DNA from: Ramicandelaber brevisporus
Taxonomy: Eukaryota > Kickxellomycota > Ramicandelaberales > Ramicandelaberaceae
Reading direction: 5' to 3'
Assembly: GCA_025201865.1 (NCBI GenBank)
Contig: MU603017.1
Span: 1-25,681 of the forward strand
Length of the DNA: 25,681 nt
Below, piece by piece: positions 8,801-17,300 of the stretch. Both the position numbers and the translations under genes were made by a program. The notes beneath the pieces were generated by a model, which did no database searches, was not told the DNA's origin, and was given only the letters and a program-made list of their open reading frames with translations. The first letter of the stretch is position 1. Every line of letters starts with the position of its first letter.

Positions 8801-9461
8801 TGGCCAGCTGATCTTGCCCGAGTCATTCAAGCTGTTCCCGCTCTACACGTGCGCCTTGATCAAGAGCGTCAGTCTGCGTGCTGGCTCCGATGTCAGCATC
8901 GACAAGCGTGTGTATCACATGATGATGCTCAAGGGATTGCCAGTCGCATCCACCATTGTCTACTACTACCCGCGCATCTTTGGCGTCCACAGCCTTGCTC
9001 CAGATGCCACTACACCAGACGCGTATCAGCGCATCCGACTGCCGCCAATGACTCGTGCCTCCTATCAGCGGCTCGATCCAGCTGGTATCTTCCTGGTCGA
9101 GAATGGCGATACTCTCAAGCTCTGGGTTGGTCAAGATTGCTCACCGCAGCTCCTTCAAGATGTGTTTGGTGCCCAGTCAATTCAGTCCATCAACGCTCCA
9201 GCGCTGCACGAACTTCCGCTGCAAAACTCTCAGACATCGCAGCAGATTGCCACACTCATTGATGTGCTGCGCAAGTATCGCTCTCGCTTCCTGTCGCTCC
9301 AGGTCATTAGACAGAAGATTGATCCCCATGAATACGAGTTTGCGGCCATGCTGACCGAAGACAAGCAAGGACCAGAGCAGCCAGATTACCCATCGTTCCT
9401 TGTGGAGACTCACGGCCGCATCAGAAGCGAACTCCAAGCCCAAATGTCCAAGAACTGGTAA
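5843..9461 (+). CDS. SEC24: COPII coat cargo-adaptor Sec24 (two exons: 5843-5996 and 6160-9461)
   Basis: Sec24 pairs with Sec23 in the COPII inner coat and selects cargo at ER exit sites. Exon 1 (51 codons plus one base) and exon 2 join in frame across a 163-bp intron to give 1151 residues. The first ~370 residues are a disordered P/Q/M-rich region, including a 12-bp tandem repeat encoding QHPG (about 6424-6460). Then come the zinc finger (C471, C474, C493, C496), the trunk domain starting near residue 544 (ITYLFAIDVS), the beta-sandwich (YNGVLRIRVSEG), the helical domain (AIAEAMGGMSLKEIREQ) and a gelsolin-like domain near 1012-1090 (PAGIFLVENGDTLKLWVGQ). Length is slightly above the usual 900-1100 because of the N-terminal extension. 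The start at 5843 is the first ATG after an in-frame TAA at 5822. A TTGCAG at about 5803-5808 could end a leader intron. Confidence 0.95.
5997..6159 (+). other. Spliceosomal intron in SEC24 (163 bp)
   Basis: The donor is CAAG|GTATGT and the acceptor is GTAAACAG|GCTCAG. Removing 163 bp (not a multiple of 3) joins GlnGly of exon 1 to SerValProArg of exon 2 in the frame of the long Sec24 ORF. Without splicing, exon 1 runs to a stop inside the intron. This is the only intron that reading frames in the window demand. Confidence 0.85.
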
Positions 9462-10188
9462 TCAATTTCTCTCTCAGCCCTTTATCTTTAACTCTACTTA
9501 TTTTAACTTCACCTTATTCAATCAATCATCTCATGCATTCATTCTTTCTTTTTAACTTAATTGAATCAATTAGCATGATAATTTACAGAATGAGTCACGT
9601 TCCATTATCCACCGAGAAAATAGCATGGTAAGAGACCGGGTTTATTCTTCGGATTTTACTATTTAGCGCGAAGCTAACCACATGGTTACGGGATGCAGAG
9701 CGCTGTGTAACGCGATTATCAAACATCACATGGTATTTGATCGAGTATCAATGAATCGAAAACGCATGCTAACTAGCGGTTTGATGACTGAATATACACG
9801 GAAGAAGCCATGCGGTGTGTTTTTTATTACACTTTAGTTAATTGACTTGCACATTAGCAGCACTAGTAGCGTGATGATAATGATGATGATGGTGATGATG
9901 ACGACGACGATGCCCGGAGTACCACTACTCTAAGCTGAAAAAAAAGAAAGGCTTTCCACCACGACGCAGAAATCAGCGTGGTTTGATGGTTTTCTATAAC
10001 CTGAAAGGTCGCGCTAGGGAAGGAGAGGGAAAGAAATAAAAAAGAGGAAGACAAATGATATAAGAATCCTGGAGAATTCCACTGCCAATTCGCACTTACT
10101 GCCCTTCTCCATCTATTCAACATCGTCGACTTTTCGCCATCACCCCATCCGCCTTCGACATTGCTTCCCCTCCCTCCCATCGCCCACA
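9462..10188. other. Intergenic region, 727 bp, between SEC24 and the subtilisin gene
   Basis: The first ~120 bp is T/CT-rich 3' flanking sequence. From 9663 to 9741 there is a cluster of short inverted repeats. A (GAT)n run lies at 9872-9910. A purine-rich tract (10010-10050) and an ATATAAG at 10058-10064 precede the CT-rich leader of the protease gene. I see no tRNA or other recognisable RNA gene and no credible coding frame. Confidence 0.5.
10058..10064 (+). promoter_or_regulatory. Candidate TATA element of the subtilisin gene
   Basis: GATATAAGAA lies about 130 bp upstream of the protease ATG and is followed by a pyrimidine-rich leader (10105-10188). The same 10-mer occurs at 25594-25603 in front of what appears to be the next gene. 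Motif and position evidence only. Confidence 0.35.
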
Positions 10189-11412
10189 ATGCTTACATTT
10201 TTACTTCTTTTAACTGCTCTCTTTTGCAGCTCTGTCTTCGCTCTGGCACCTTTGCTTAAGGTCCAGTCCGAAGCGAGTATAATCCCAAACAAGTTCATTG
10301 TTGTTCTCAAGCCTGGCTCCTCCACCACCGCCCACCTTTCCAAGGCCAAGGCTTTAATCTCCACTCACAATGACATTCTCGCCAAGGCATCCTCCTCCAG
10401 CTCTCCCGCCATTACAAGCCAAGTCCACCACTCTTACTCTTCTGTTTTCCAAGGATACGCTGGCACATTCCATCCGGACATGCTCGACAAGCTGCGCGCA
10501 ATGGCCGATGTCGCCTACATTGAGCCCGACCAGATGGCCCGTGCTGGTGCTCTCCAAACCGATGCCCCCTGGAATCTCGAGCGCATCAACTCTCGTGCTC
10601 GCCCTTCGAGTCCATACACGTTCAACTACGACCCTAATGCTGGCCAAGGCGTCGATGTCTACGTGCTCGATACTGGCATCTACACGCAGCATCAAGACTT
10701 TGAAGGCCGCGCAACTTGGGGTGCCAATTTTGTGGACTCGGTCAACTCGGACCAGAACTCCCACGGCAGCCACTGTGCTGGAACAGTTGGCAGCAAGACG
10801 TGGGGAGTCGCAAAGAAGGCCAACCTGATTGCCGTCAAGGTATTGAACGCGCAGGGCAGTGGAGCGTGGTCGGGCATGATTTCCGGGCTGGACTGGGTTG
10901 TCAAGCGCCACAAGGCCAATGTTGGTCGTGCTGGTTTCAAGGGTTCGGTGGTGTCAATGTCGATCTATGGCGCGCGATCAACCGCAATGAACGACGCCGC
11001 CGCTGCCACAGTCAACGCCGGAGTTCCAATCGCAGTGTGCGGCGGCAACGACAACGCCAATAGCTGTGATTACTCACCCGCCTCGGCGGAAGGCACGATG
11101 ACGGTCGGTGCCACCGATGTTAACGACAACTTTGCCAGCTTCTCCAACTGGGGCACTTGCACAGACATTCTGGCTGGTGGTGTGAATGTGCCAAGTGTAT
11201 CAACAACCTGTGCCACCTGCTGGAAGACGATGAGCGGCACGTCGATGGCGACTCCGGCGATTGCTGGCATTTTCGCAACCTTACTGTCGCAGAGCAACGT
11301 GCTGCTGACACCGGCGCAGCTGATTCAGAAGGTGAAAGCCGACTCTACAAAGAATGCCATCAGCGGCTTGTCCAACGGAACGCCTAACCAAGTTGCTTAC
11401 ATTAACTTTTAG
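10189..11412 (+). CDS. Secreted subtilisin-like serine protease, proteinase K type (S8A)
   Basis: A 407-residue preproenzyme for extracellular protein breakdown. Residues 1-19 form a signal peptide (hydrophobic LLLLTALFCSSVFALA). About 31-118 is an inhibitor I9 propeptide beginning IIPNKFIVVLKPG and ending YIEPDQMA. The mature S8 domain starts near residue 123 (QTDAPWNLERI). The catalytic triad is D161 (VYVLDTGIY), H192 (SHGSHCAGTVG) and S352 (GTSMATPAIAG); the oxyanion Asn is N287 (CGGNDN). Spacing matches fungal proteinase K/cuticle-degrading subtilisins, and the family hallmark YSPAS follows the oxyanion loop. Several Cys (C196, C284, C293, C324, C341, C344) could form disulfides. The usual S-L-G-G substrate-strand motif is replaced by SIYGARS, which may change specificity. 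No intron is needed. The codons are C-rich compared with neighbours, which suits a highly expressed secreted enzyme. Confidence 0.95.
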   Translation: MLTFLLLLTALFCSSVFALAPLLKVQSEASIIPNKFIVVLKPGSSTTAHLSKAKALISTHNDILAKASSSSSPAITSQVHHSYSSVFQGYAGTFHPDMLDKLRAMADVAYIEPDQMARAGALQTDAPWNLERINSRARPSSPYTFNYDPNAGQGVDVYVLDTGIYTQHQDFEGRATWGANFVDSVNSDQNSHGSHCAGTVGSKTWGVAKKANLIAVKVLNAQGSGAWSGMISGLDWVVKRHKANVGRAGFKGSVVSMSIYGARSTAMNDAAAATVNAGVPIAVCGGNDNANSCDYSPASAEGTMTVGATDVNDNFASFSNWGTCTDILAGGVNVPSVSTTCATCWKTMSGTSMATPAIAGIFATLLSQSNVLLTPAQLIQKVKADSTKNAISGLSNGTPNQVAYINF

Positions 11413-11550
11413 CAAGCAGACCGGTAGGCAGGTCTAATTAAAGATTATCAGACACAATTACTTCGTGTTTCAATTAAGTCCGTCATCTTTTTTCAATACT
11501 GAGTTTTCATTTAAAGAGCATGCTATAGTTATAATTCTACAATGGGCAGT

Positions 11551-13761
11551 TTACTCGTCATCATCCGAATCCTCTGGTGCAATCTCCTCGAGCGTCTTGC
11601 CCGCAGTCTCCGGAATCAGGTACGTGAATCCAAAGCCGACGGCCATGAACACGGCGAAGATCTTGATCAGGTGCGGCACGAATGCGTTCTTGCCGCCGTG
11701 GTCCTTCAGCTGGAAGAAACCCAAGCTACTCACAATGGCGCCAGCCTTACCCGACGCCGCCGAGATGCCGTGCGACGTCGAGCGCCAGCGCGTCGGGAAC
11801 ACCTCGCCCGGCAGGATGAACGTCGTGGCGTTCGGGCCAAAGTTCTGGAAGAACTGCGCCAGCGTGAAGATCACAATGAACACGGCAATCGACTTCTCCT
11901 TCAGCGGGTTGTACGCAAAGCCCAGCACCACAAACAGAATCGTCAGAATCGCAAAGCCCATCTTCTGGATGCGGATGCGGCCCATCTTCTCGACAAGGAA
12001 CACCGTGAACCAGTAGCCCGGCACCGTGCCCATCAGGTTGATGATGATGTTGCCGACCGCGTTGTTCTTGAGCACCGTGTACGGNNNNNNNNNNNNNNNN
12101 NNNNNNNNNNNNNNNNNNNNNNNNNNNNNNNNNNNNNNNNNNNNNNNNNNNNNNNNNNNNNNNNNNNNNNNNNNNNNNNNNNNNNNNNNNNNNNNNNNNN
12201 NNNNNNNNNNNNNNNNNNNNNNNNNNNNNNNNNNNNNNNNNNNNNNNNNNNNNNNNNNNNNNNNNNNNNNNNNNNNNNNNNNNNNNNNNNNNNNNNNNNN
12301 NNNNNNNNNNNNNNNNNNNNNNNNNNNNNNNNNNNNNNNNNNNNNNNNNNNNNNNNNNNNNNNNNNNNNNNNNNNNNNNNNNNNNNNNNNNNNNNNNNNN
12401 NNNNNNNNNNNNNNNNNNNNNNNNNNNNNNNNNNNNNNNNNNNNNNNNNNNNNNNNNNNNNNNNNNNNNNNNNNNNNNNNNNNNNNNNNNNNNNNNNNNN
12501 NNNNNNNNNNNNNNNNNNNNNNNNNNNNNCGGAATGCAGCCCAGCTGTTAGCCTTGACGCTCTTGGTGGAGGCAACCGAATGAGCCTTGCCGCTACGATG
12601 TGAAGTGCGACTACGAGCGCTACGAATGCTAGCGCGACGCTTGGCCTTGGTTGACTCACGGAAATAGTACTCAGTGTCATTAGCCTCCTCGACCTCGCTT
12701 GGTACCTCCGAGCTTGATTCAATGGCACTCTCGTCCATGTGCAAGTGCTGCTTGCTGCCTTGCTTCTTGATCTCAGTCAGCTCAGTCTCTTCTCCGACCA
12801 GATAGTGCGGCTTGCCATTTTCAACTGCAAGCTGTTGCTGTTGCTTGCGAAGCTGTTTCTCTTCCTTGCGCAGCTTGTCACGTTCTTGAACAGCCTTGTA
12901 ATGCGGCGTCTCTTCCATTGTGAATCGGAAATATATGGCAATCATGCCCGGCACGGCACCAAGCCCAACGCACAATCTCCAGCACCAGTCGAGCATCATC
13001 AGATCTTCCTGAATTGACGACTTGAACGCCACAACAACAACCAGACCTACAATCGACGCCGCCAATATACCGAATCCTTGCATGGCAAACACAGCAGCAA
13101 TCATTGAGCCACGGCGCTTGGTGGTGGCAAACTCGGACGTGATGATGGCAGACAATGGATAATCGCCGCCGATGCCGATGCCCTGGAACAGGCGCCAGAA
13201 GAACAGAATCTGGAACACCGTGGCACCACGCACAGCCGACGACGCCAATGCGGAGCCAATGGTCGAGATGATGATAATCATGAGCTCAATGCCGTAAATC
13301 TTCTGACGACCAAGACGGTCGCCCAGCCAGCCAAAGAACAGTTGTCCAAACAAAGTGCCGATTTGGGCAGCAGCCTTGAGCGTGGTGTCGGTGGAAACTG
13401 GTACAGTGTTTTTGTGATCGCCCTCGGCGTCGTGGTAGTAGACAAAGCCCATCATCATCATGACCATATTGACGACGAACAAGTCGTAAGCATCGGTGAA
13501 GAAGCCAATGCCGGCAATCAGGCAGGCACGGATGTGGAACCAGGTTAACTTGCCGTCGTCAACGGCTGCGAGCGCCTGGCTGCGTTTATCTTCTAGAGAG
13601 ACAACACGCATGGGTGACGAGTCAGGCGTGTCGTGAGCGTCACCAGCTGCCGAGACTGTAGCGTTTGCGGATTGATGGTGATCCTGTAGCTCGATGGCAT
13701 CATGGGCATCAAAGTCAGCCGGGTTGAGTTGGTCCACTTTCTCTTTTGAGCGCTTCGGCAT
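11551..13761 (-). CDS. Inorganic phosphate transporter, MFS PHS family (PHO84-like), paralogue 2; interrupted by an assembly gap
   Basis: A phosphate:H+ symporter like the rightward gene at 733-2511, on the opposite strand. About 410 N-terminal and 177 C-terminal residues are visible on either side of 445 N; with the N length taken literally it is 736 residues. Seen motifs are GFFTDAYDLF in TM1, DRLGRQKIYG, the signature GGDYPLS at residues 198-204, and FGPNATTFILPGEVFPTRWR near the end. The cytosolic loop between TM6 and TM7 is long, with an EESEV-like acidic part and an R/S-rich part (RRASIRSARSRTSHRS) suited to phosphorylation; paralogue 1 lacks this. TM7, with its conserved Asp, is lost in the gap. 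The flanks are in the same frame across the gap. A CACGTG lies 24 bp before the ATG. It converges on the subtilisin gene, 138 bp apart. Confidence 0.92.
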   Translation of the reverse strand: MPKRSKEKVDQLNPADFDAHDAIELQDHHQSANATVSAAGDAHDTPDSSPMRVVSLEDKRSQALAAVDDGKLTWFHIRACLIAGIGFFTDAYDLFVVNMVMMMMGFVYYHDAEGDHKNTVPVSTDTTLKAAAQIGTLFGQLFFGWLGDRLGRQKIYGIELMIIIISTIGSALASSAVRGATVFQILFFWRLFQGIGIGGDYPLSAIITSEFATTKRRGSMIAAVFAMQGFGILAASIVGLVVVVAFKSSIQEDLMMLDWCWRLCVGLGAVPGMIAIYFRFTMEETPHYKAVQERDKLRKEEKQLRKQQQQLAVENGKPHYLVGEETELTEIKKQGSKQHLHMDESAIESSSEVPSEVEEANDTEYYFRESTKAKRRASIRSARSRTSHRSGKAHSVASTKSVKANSWAAFXXXXXXXXXXXXXXXXXXXXXXXXXXXXXXXXXXXXXXXXXXXXXXXXXXXXXXXXXXXXXXXXXXXXXXXXXXXXXXXXXXXXXXXXXXXXXXXXXXXXXXXXXXXXXXXXXXXXXXXXXXXXXXXXXXXXXXXXXXXXXXXXXXXXXPYTVLKNNAVGNIIINLMGTVPGYWFTVFLVEKMGRIRIQKMGFAILTILFVVLGFAYNPLKEKSIAVFIVIFTLAQFFQNFGPNATTFILPGEVFPTRWRSTSHGISAASGKAGAIVSSLGFFQLKDHGGKNAFVPHLIKIFAVFMAVGFGFTYLIPETAGKTLEEIAPEDSDDDE
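12085..12529. other. Assembly gap (445 N) inside PHO84-like paralogue 2
   Basis: The gap replaces the region from the end of the TM6-TM7 loop to just before the residues aligned with PFTVL of paralogue 1. Alignment by eye to paralogue 1 predicts about 51 missing residues (about 153 nt), so the gap is roughly 290 nt longer than the homologous coding segment. The excess may be an intron, an inserted repeat or a gap-size estimate error. Confidence 0.98.
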
Positions 13762-14365
13762 AGCTCGTGGTCACGACGGTTAGTCACGTGTTTCTGGCTT
13801 GAGTTCGCGAGCTGGGTTAAAGGTGCTGGTTTAAAGAATAATAATAAAAAGTACAAATACGAAGGAGGTCGTCGCAGTGAAAAGTGCCAATGTTTCAGTG
13901 TCAGACCGTTCTTCGGAAGAAAAAAACAAAACATGCAATAAAAACAAAGAGATACTTTTTTGCCAAACGTGGAAACGGTGGTCGACGAAGGCTGAACGAA
14001 TTGGTTCACCAATTGGGCAAAGCTTACGCCATCATTGGATTCCTCACTTGAATGCCACAAAATGGAACACGAAATAATCCAGCGTAATTTTTTCACTCCA
14101 GCGATCGTAACGACTGTCAATCTGGACAATCCACATCGCTTTACTTTGTGTGAACAAAGCCACATTGGCCATCATTACCTCTCTCTGTCTCAAGCCAAGC
14201 TTGTTATACTTCTCTGCGCTATATAGCATCCTTTCATCACTCCTTATTATTATTATCTTTATGACAGTGTATGCGGAATACTCTTGTTATTGTTTTGTTT
14301 TGTTTTTGTTCTGTTCTGTTTTGTTATTAAGAAAAAGGCTTTGTTTCAAATATAAAAGGTTGAGA
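13762..14365. other. Intergenic region, 604 bp, between the MUT-7-like 3' end and PHO84-like paralogue 2
   Basis: Both flanking genes are on the minus strand, so this is the terminator of one and the promoter and leader of the other. It includes the CACGTG near the transporter start, A-rich stretches (13830-13950) and a T/TTTTG-rich stretch (14285-14345). I found no RNA gene or credible coding frame. Confidence 0.45.
13785..13790 (-). promoter_or_regulatory. CACGTG E-box 24 bp upstream of PHO84-like paralogue 2
   Basis: The palindrome CACGTG is the core site for the phosphate regulator Pho4/NUC-1-type bHLH proteins, and the gene downstream is a phosphate transporter. Its closeness to the ATG means it may lie in the leader. 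CACGTG also occurs once inside SEC24 coding sequence, so chance is a fair explanation. Confidence 0.25.
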
Positions 14366-17300
14366 TTAATCCCACATGTTTAGAACTTGCTGAAGAGAGT
14401 TTGACAGTCGCTTACGATGGCTACCGTCCCAGTACAAGTGGTGGCAGCCAACACAAACGAGAAACTCTTTGACACTCTGCAATGTATTTGGATGCAACAC
14501 TTTGCCAACTGCAAGACGCTGCTTGGTACTAACCTTGTATTGAAGTGAACCACTCTTGTTGCCAACTGGCGATGCTTGTGTAGCTGTGGCATCAGCCTCG
14601 TCGTTATCGTCGTCATCGCTCACCGGCGCCTCACCAGCATTATTGGCAGTCGAATGAGCAGCATCTTCGTTAGCAAGTGCATTGAGGTCCATATTGAGAG
14701 CTCCAGCAATTTCCGCAGCGCTTCGAATAGCAAATTCGGCCGAGTTACACTCCAAACAACGAGTCAATAGATCCGCCTCAGTAACTCTCATCCGCATCAT
14801 TTGAAGCAGTTGATACAGCTGCTCATTCTTCTTCAAGTTTACCGGCAGCTCAAATGAACGTGCTGCAATGAACTCAAACTGTTCACGAGTCAGGCTCTCG
14901 GAGACCTTGGGGCGGCCGGGTCTGCGCAGTGAGCCAGATGGAGACTGAGTAGCTGCATCATCAATCACAGTGAAAGTTGACAGCGAGCGCTGAGAGATGA
15001 AGACACGATATGACTTCTCGTTGAGTGAGTCGAAAACACGCAATGGACGCTTGTCAGGGATGCAGATGACGCTGATGCCACACGAGCGCAGGCGAGTGCA
15101 CAGGCCATTGAATGTGTTGCTACTGATAATGACTTCCATGTCACGGACGCCACGGTGGCCGTCAATAGAGAAGGCTGATGGAGTATTCTTCACAATGAAG
15201 GCAAGAGCATCTGGAGCCAACAAGCGTGTTCCATTTGCTGATGTGAATATCGCTGGTGGCTGTGTAGGTGATTTGTTTGCAACTGGAGTGGGAGCTGGTG
15301 CTTGAACTGTAGCTGGCGCTGGAGTTGGAGCTGGAGCTGGAGCAGGAACAGGAGCTGGGACTAGGACTGGAGCTGAAGCTGGAGCAGGAGCTGGAACTGA
15401 AGCTGGAGTTGGTGCTGAGACTGGAGCTGGAGCGGGAGCTGGAGTTGGTGCAGGGGTGGGTTCAGGAGTTGCTATCGCAGCTGGCATGACTGTTGCGGGG
15501 GCTGTGGTGGCAGCTGCAGTTATGGACATTGCTGCGGCTCCGGAGAGACCAAATCTCATGATCGGTTGAGACATCAGCGAGCTGCGCATAGTACTGTGCA
15601 TTGCGCTGTTCATTGTGTTGCTCATAGTACTGTTCATTGTGTTGCGCATGCTGTTGTTCATACTATTGTTCATGGTGGTGCCCATACTGCTACCCATGGT
15701 GCTGCCCATACTGCTGCGCATAGTGCCGCCCATGGTGCTGTTTATACTGTTGTTCATAGTGCTGTTCATAGTGCTGCGCATACTGCTGTTCATAGTGTAT
15801 CGATCTGCATCAAGCACATTGGTCACCAGCTTGGACATTCCGGTGAGCGATGTTTCATTGGGTTTAGAATACTCCCAGTACTGTGAACGAGTTGGCGTCA
15901 TCATCGCCAGTGTCTCTAGAGCCTTGCTCGAAGAATATGCTGCTGCTGTTGCTGCTGTGGTAGTAGTTGCAGTAGTCGCAGTGGTTGCAGTAGTTGCGGT
16001 AGTTGCGTTAGTCGCAGTGGTCGCAGCAGCCACTGGGACAGAGCTGGTCTTTGCCACTGGAGAATCCATCATCTGCGCAGCCTGTGAGAATGAAGGAGTG
16101 GTAGTAGAGGCTGGGATAGTAGTTGGCTTCTTTATTGGTGTATCTGGAGCTTCTGGAGGCTCTTTCGAAGACTCTTTCGAAGAGGTTACCGAAGGTGGAG
16201 CAATCAACTCCTCGGCATAATGCACTTCTGCCGCTCTCATGGTCAATTTACGCAGGCTTGAAGCAGTCTCGTACTCTTTCTGTGAGAACTTGGTTAATGC
16301 CAGCAGGATCGCGTTTGCAGCTATGGAGTCATCGTCTATAATCAATCTAGCCAGTTCCATTGAAGCATAAGCATCGCAGGCGCCATACAACACCTGACGA
16401 GCACTGAGTGGACGTTGTTCCCAGTTGGATACTTGGAATGTCTTGTCAAGTGATTTACCTATCATGGCCTCAATCATGCCCTTGAATCCACCAGCAGGCG
16501 GAACGCTCTTCCAATCAATCCCATCATTATCATCAATGTTTGAAGAATCATCTTTAATATCCATTGAGCTCATCTTTCCACTGATCTCATCGAGATCCTC
16601 AGCCGATGATGATGATGGTGATTCAGTGCCACTGTCGCCATTAAATGAGTCATTGACAGCCTTGTTTGGTGTCGATGGAGGTACAATGCGGATTGCAGAA
16701 GACTGTTTGGTTGATTTTGTAAGCTTCTCCACTTTATGACTGCGAACTCTTTTAATCAAATTATGCATATCACACAATTCCAAGAAGCTAACAATGGTTG
16801 TACCACGCAGACCAGGATAGGTGGACGACAGCACTGATATATCTGCCTGGAAATTATATCCGCATTTGATAATGTCATCATTAGTAAACAAATCCCTCAA
16901 GAAACTTTCCAAAAGTGGTTTGCCGAGATTGAATGCGTCCAATAAAAACACACCATAAGGGACTGCAATCTGAATGAGACCGCAGCGTTCGCGGCGAAGT
17001 GAATAGCTATAGCGCCACTCGCAATCAATGCCAACAACAAGAGTCTCACTTGGATTGGCTGAGGCAGTGTCAATAATTGCACGGCGACAGAAAGAGAGAG
17101 CCACTGTGTCTCCAACAAACGTAATTGGAATGTGGTTTGGAATTGTGTACATTGGCAAACCAGAATCAGGGTGTAGAGCAGGCTGTGATGATGGCAAGTC
17201 AGTGAGTACATTTGCACGCTGTTCTTCAACAATGGTATCCATAGCAACAAGTCGAGCACGGAAATTGTTTGCAGCAGCTGTGGCAGAGTTTGCAGTATTG

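Noticed and set aside
9600-9800. Possible tRNA or C/D snoRNA (TGATGA followed by CTGA near 9782)
   Set aside because: No A/B-box pair or cloverleaf can be drawn, and the C- and D-like boxes are adjacent rather than at opposite ends of an RNA.
10140-10911. Minus-strand frames opposite the subtilisin gene
   Set aside because: Overlap the signal peptide, propeptide and catalytic domain coding region; composition reflects antisense of C-rich codons.
15578-15793. Array of regularly spaced repeats that could suggest a CRISPR
   Set aside because: 12-bp units are directly adjacent with no spacers, and lie in frame within a eukaryotic gene.
15566-16220. Plus-strand hydrophobic frames opposite the MUT-7-like linkers
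   Set aside because: They are shadows of the 12-bp minisatellite and T/A-rich repeats; the minus-strand frame is continuous for 1369 residues with catalytic motifs.
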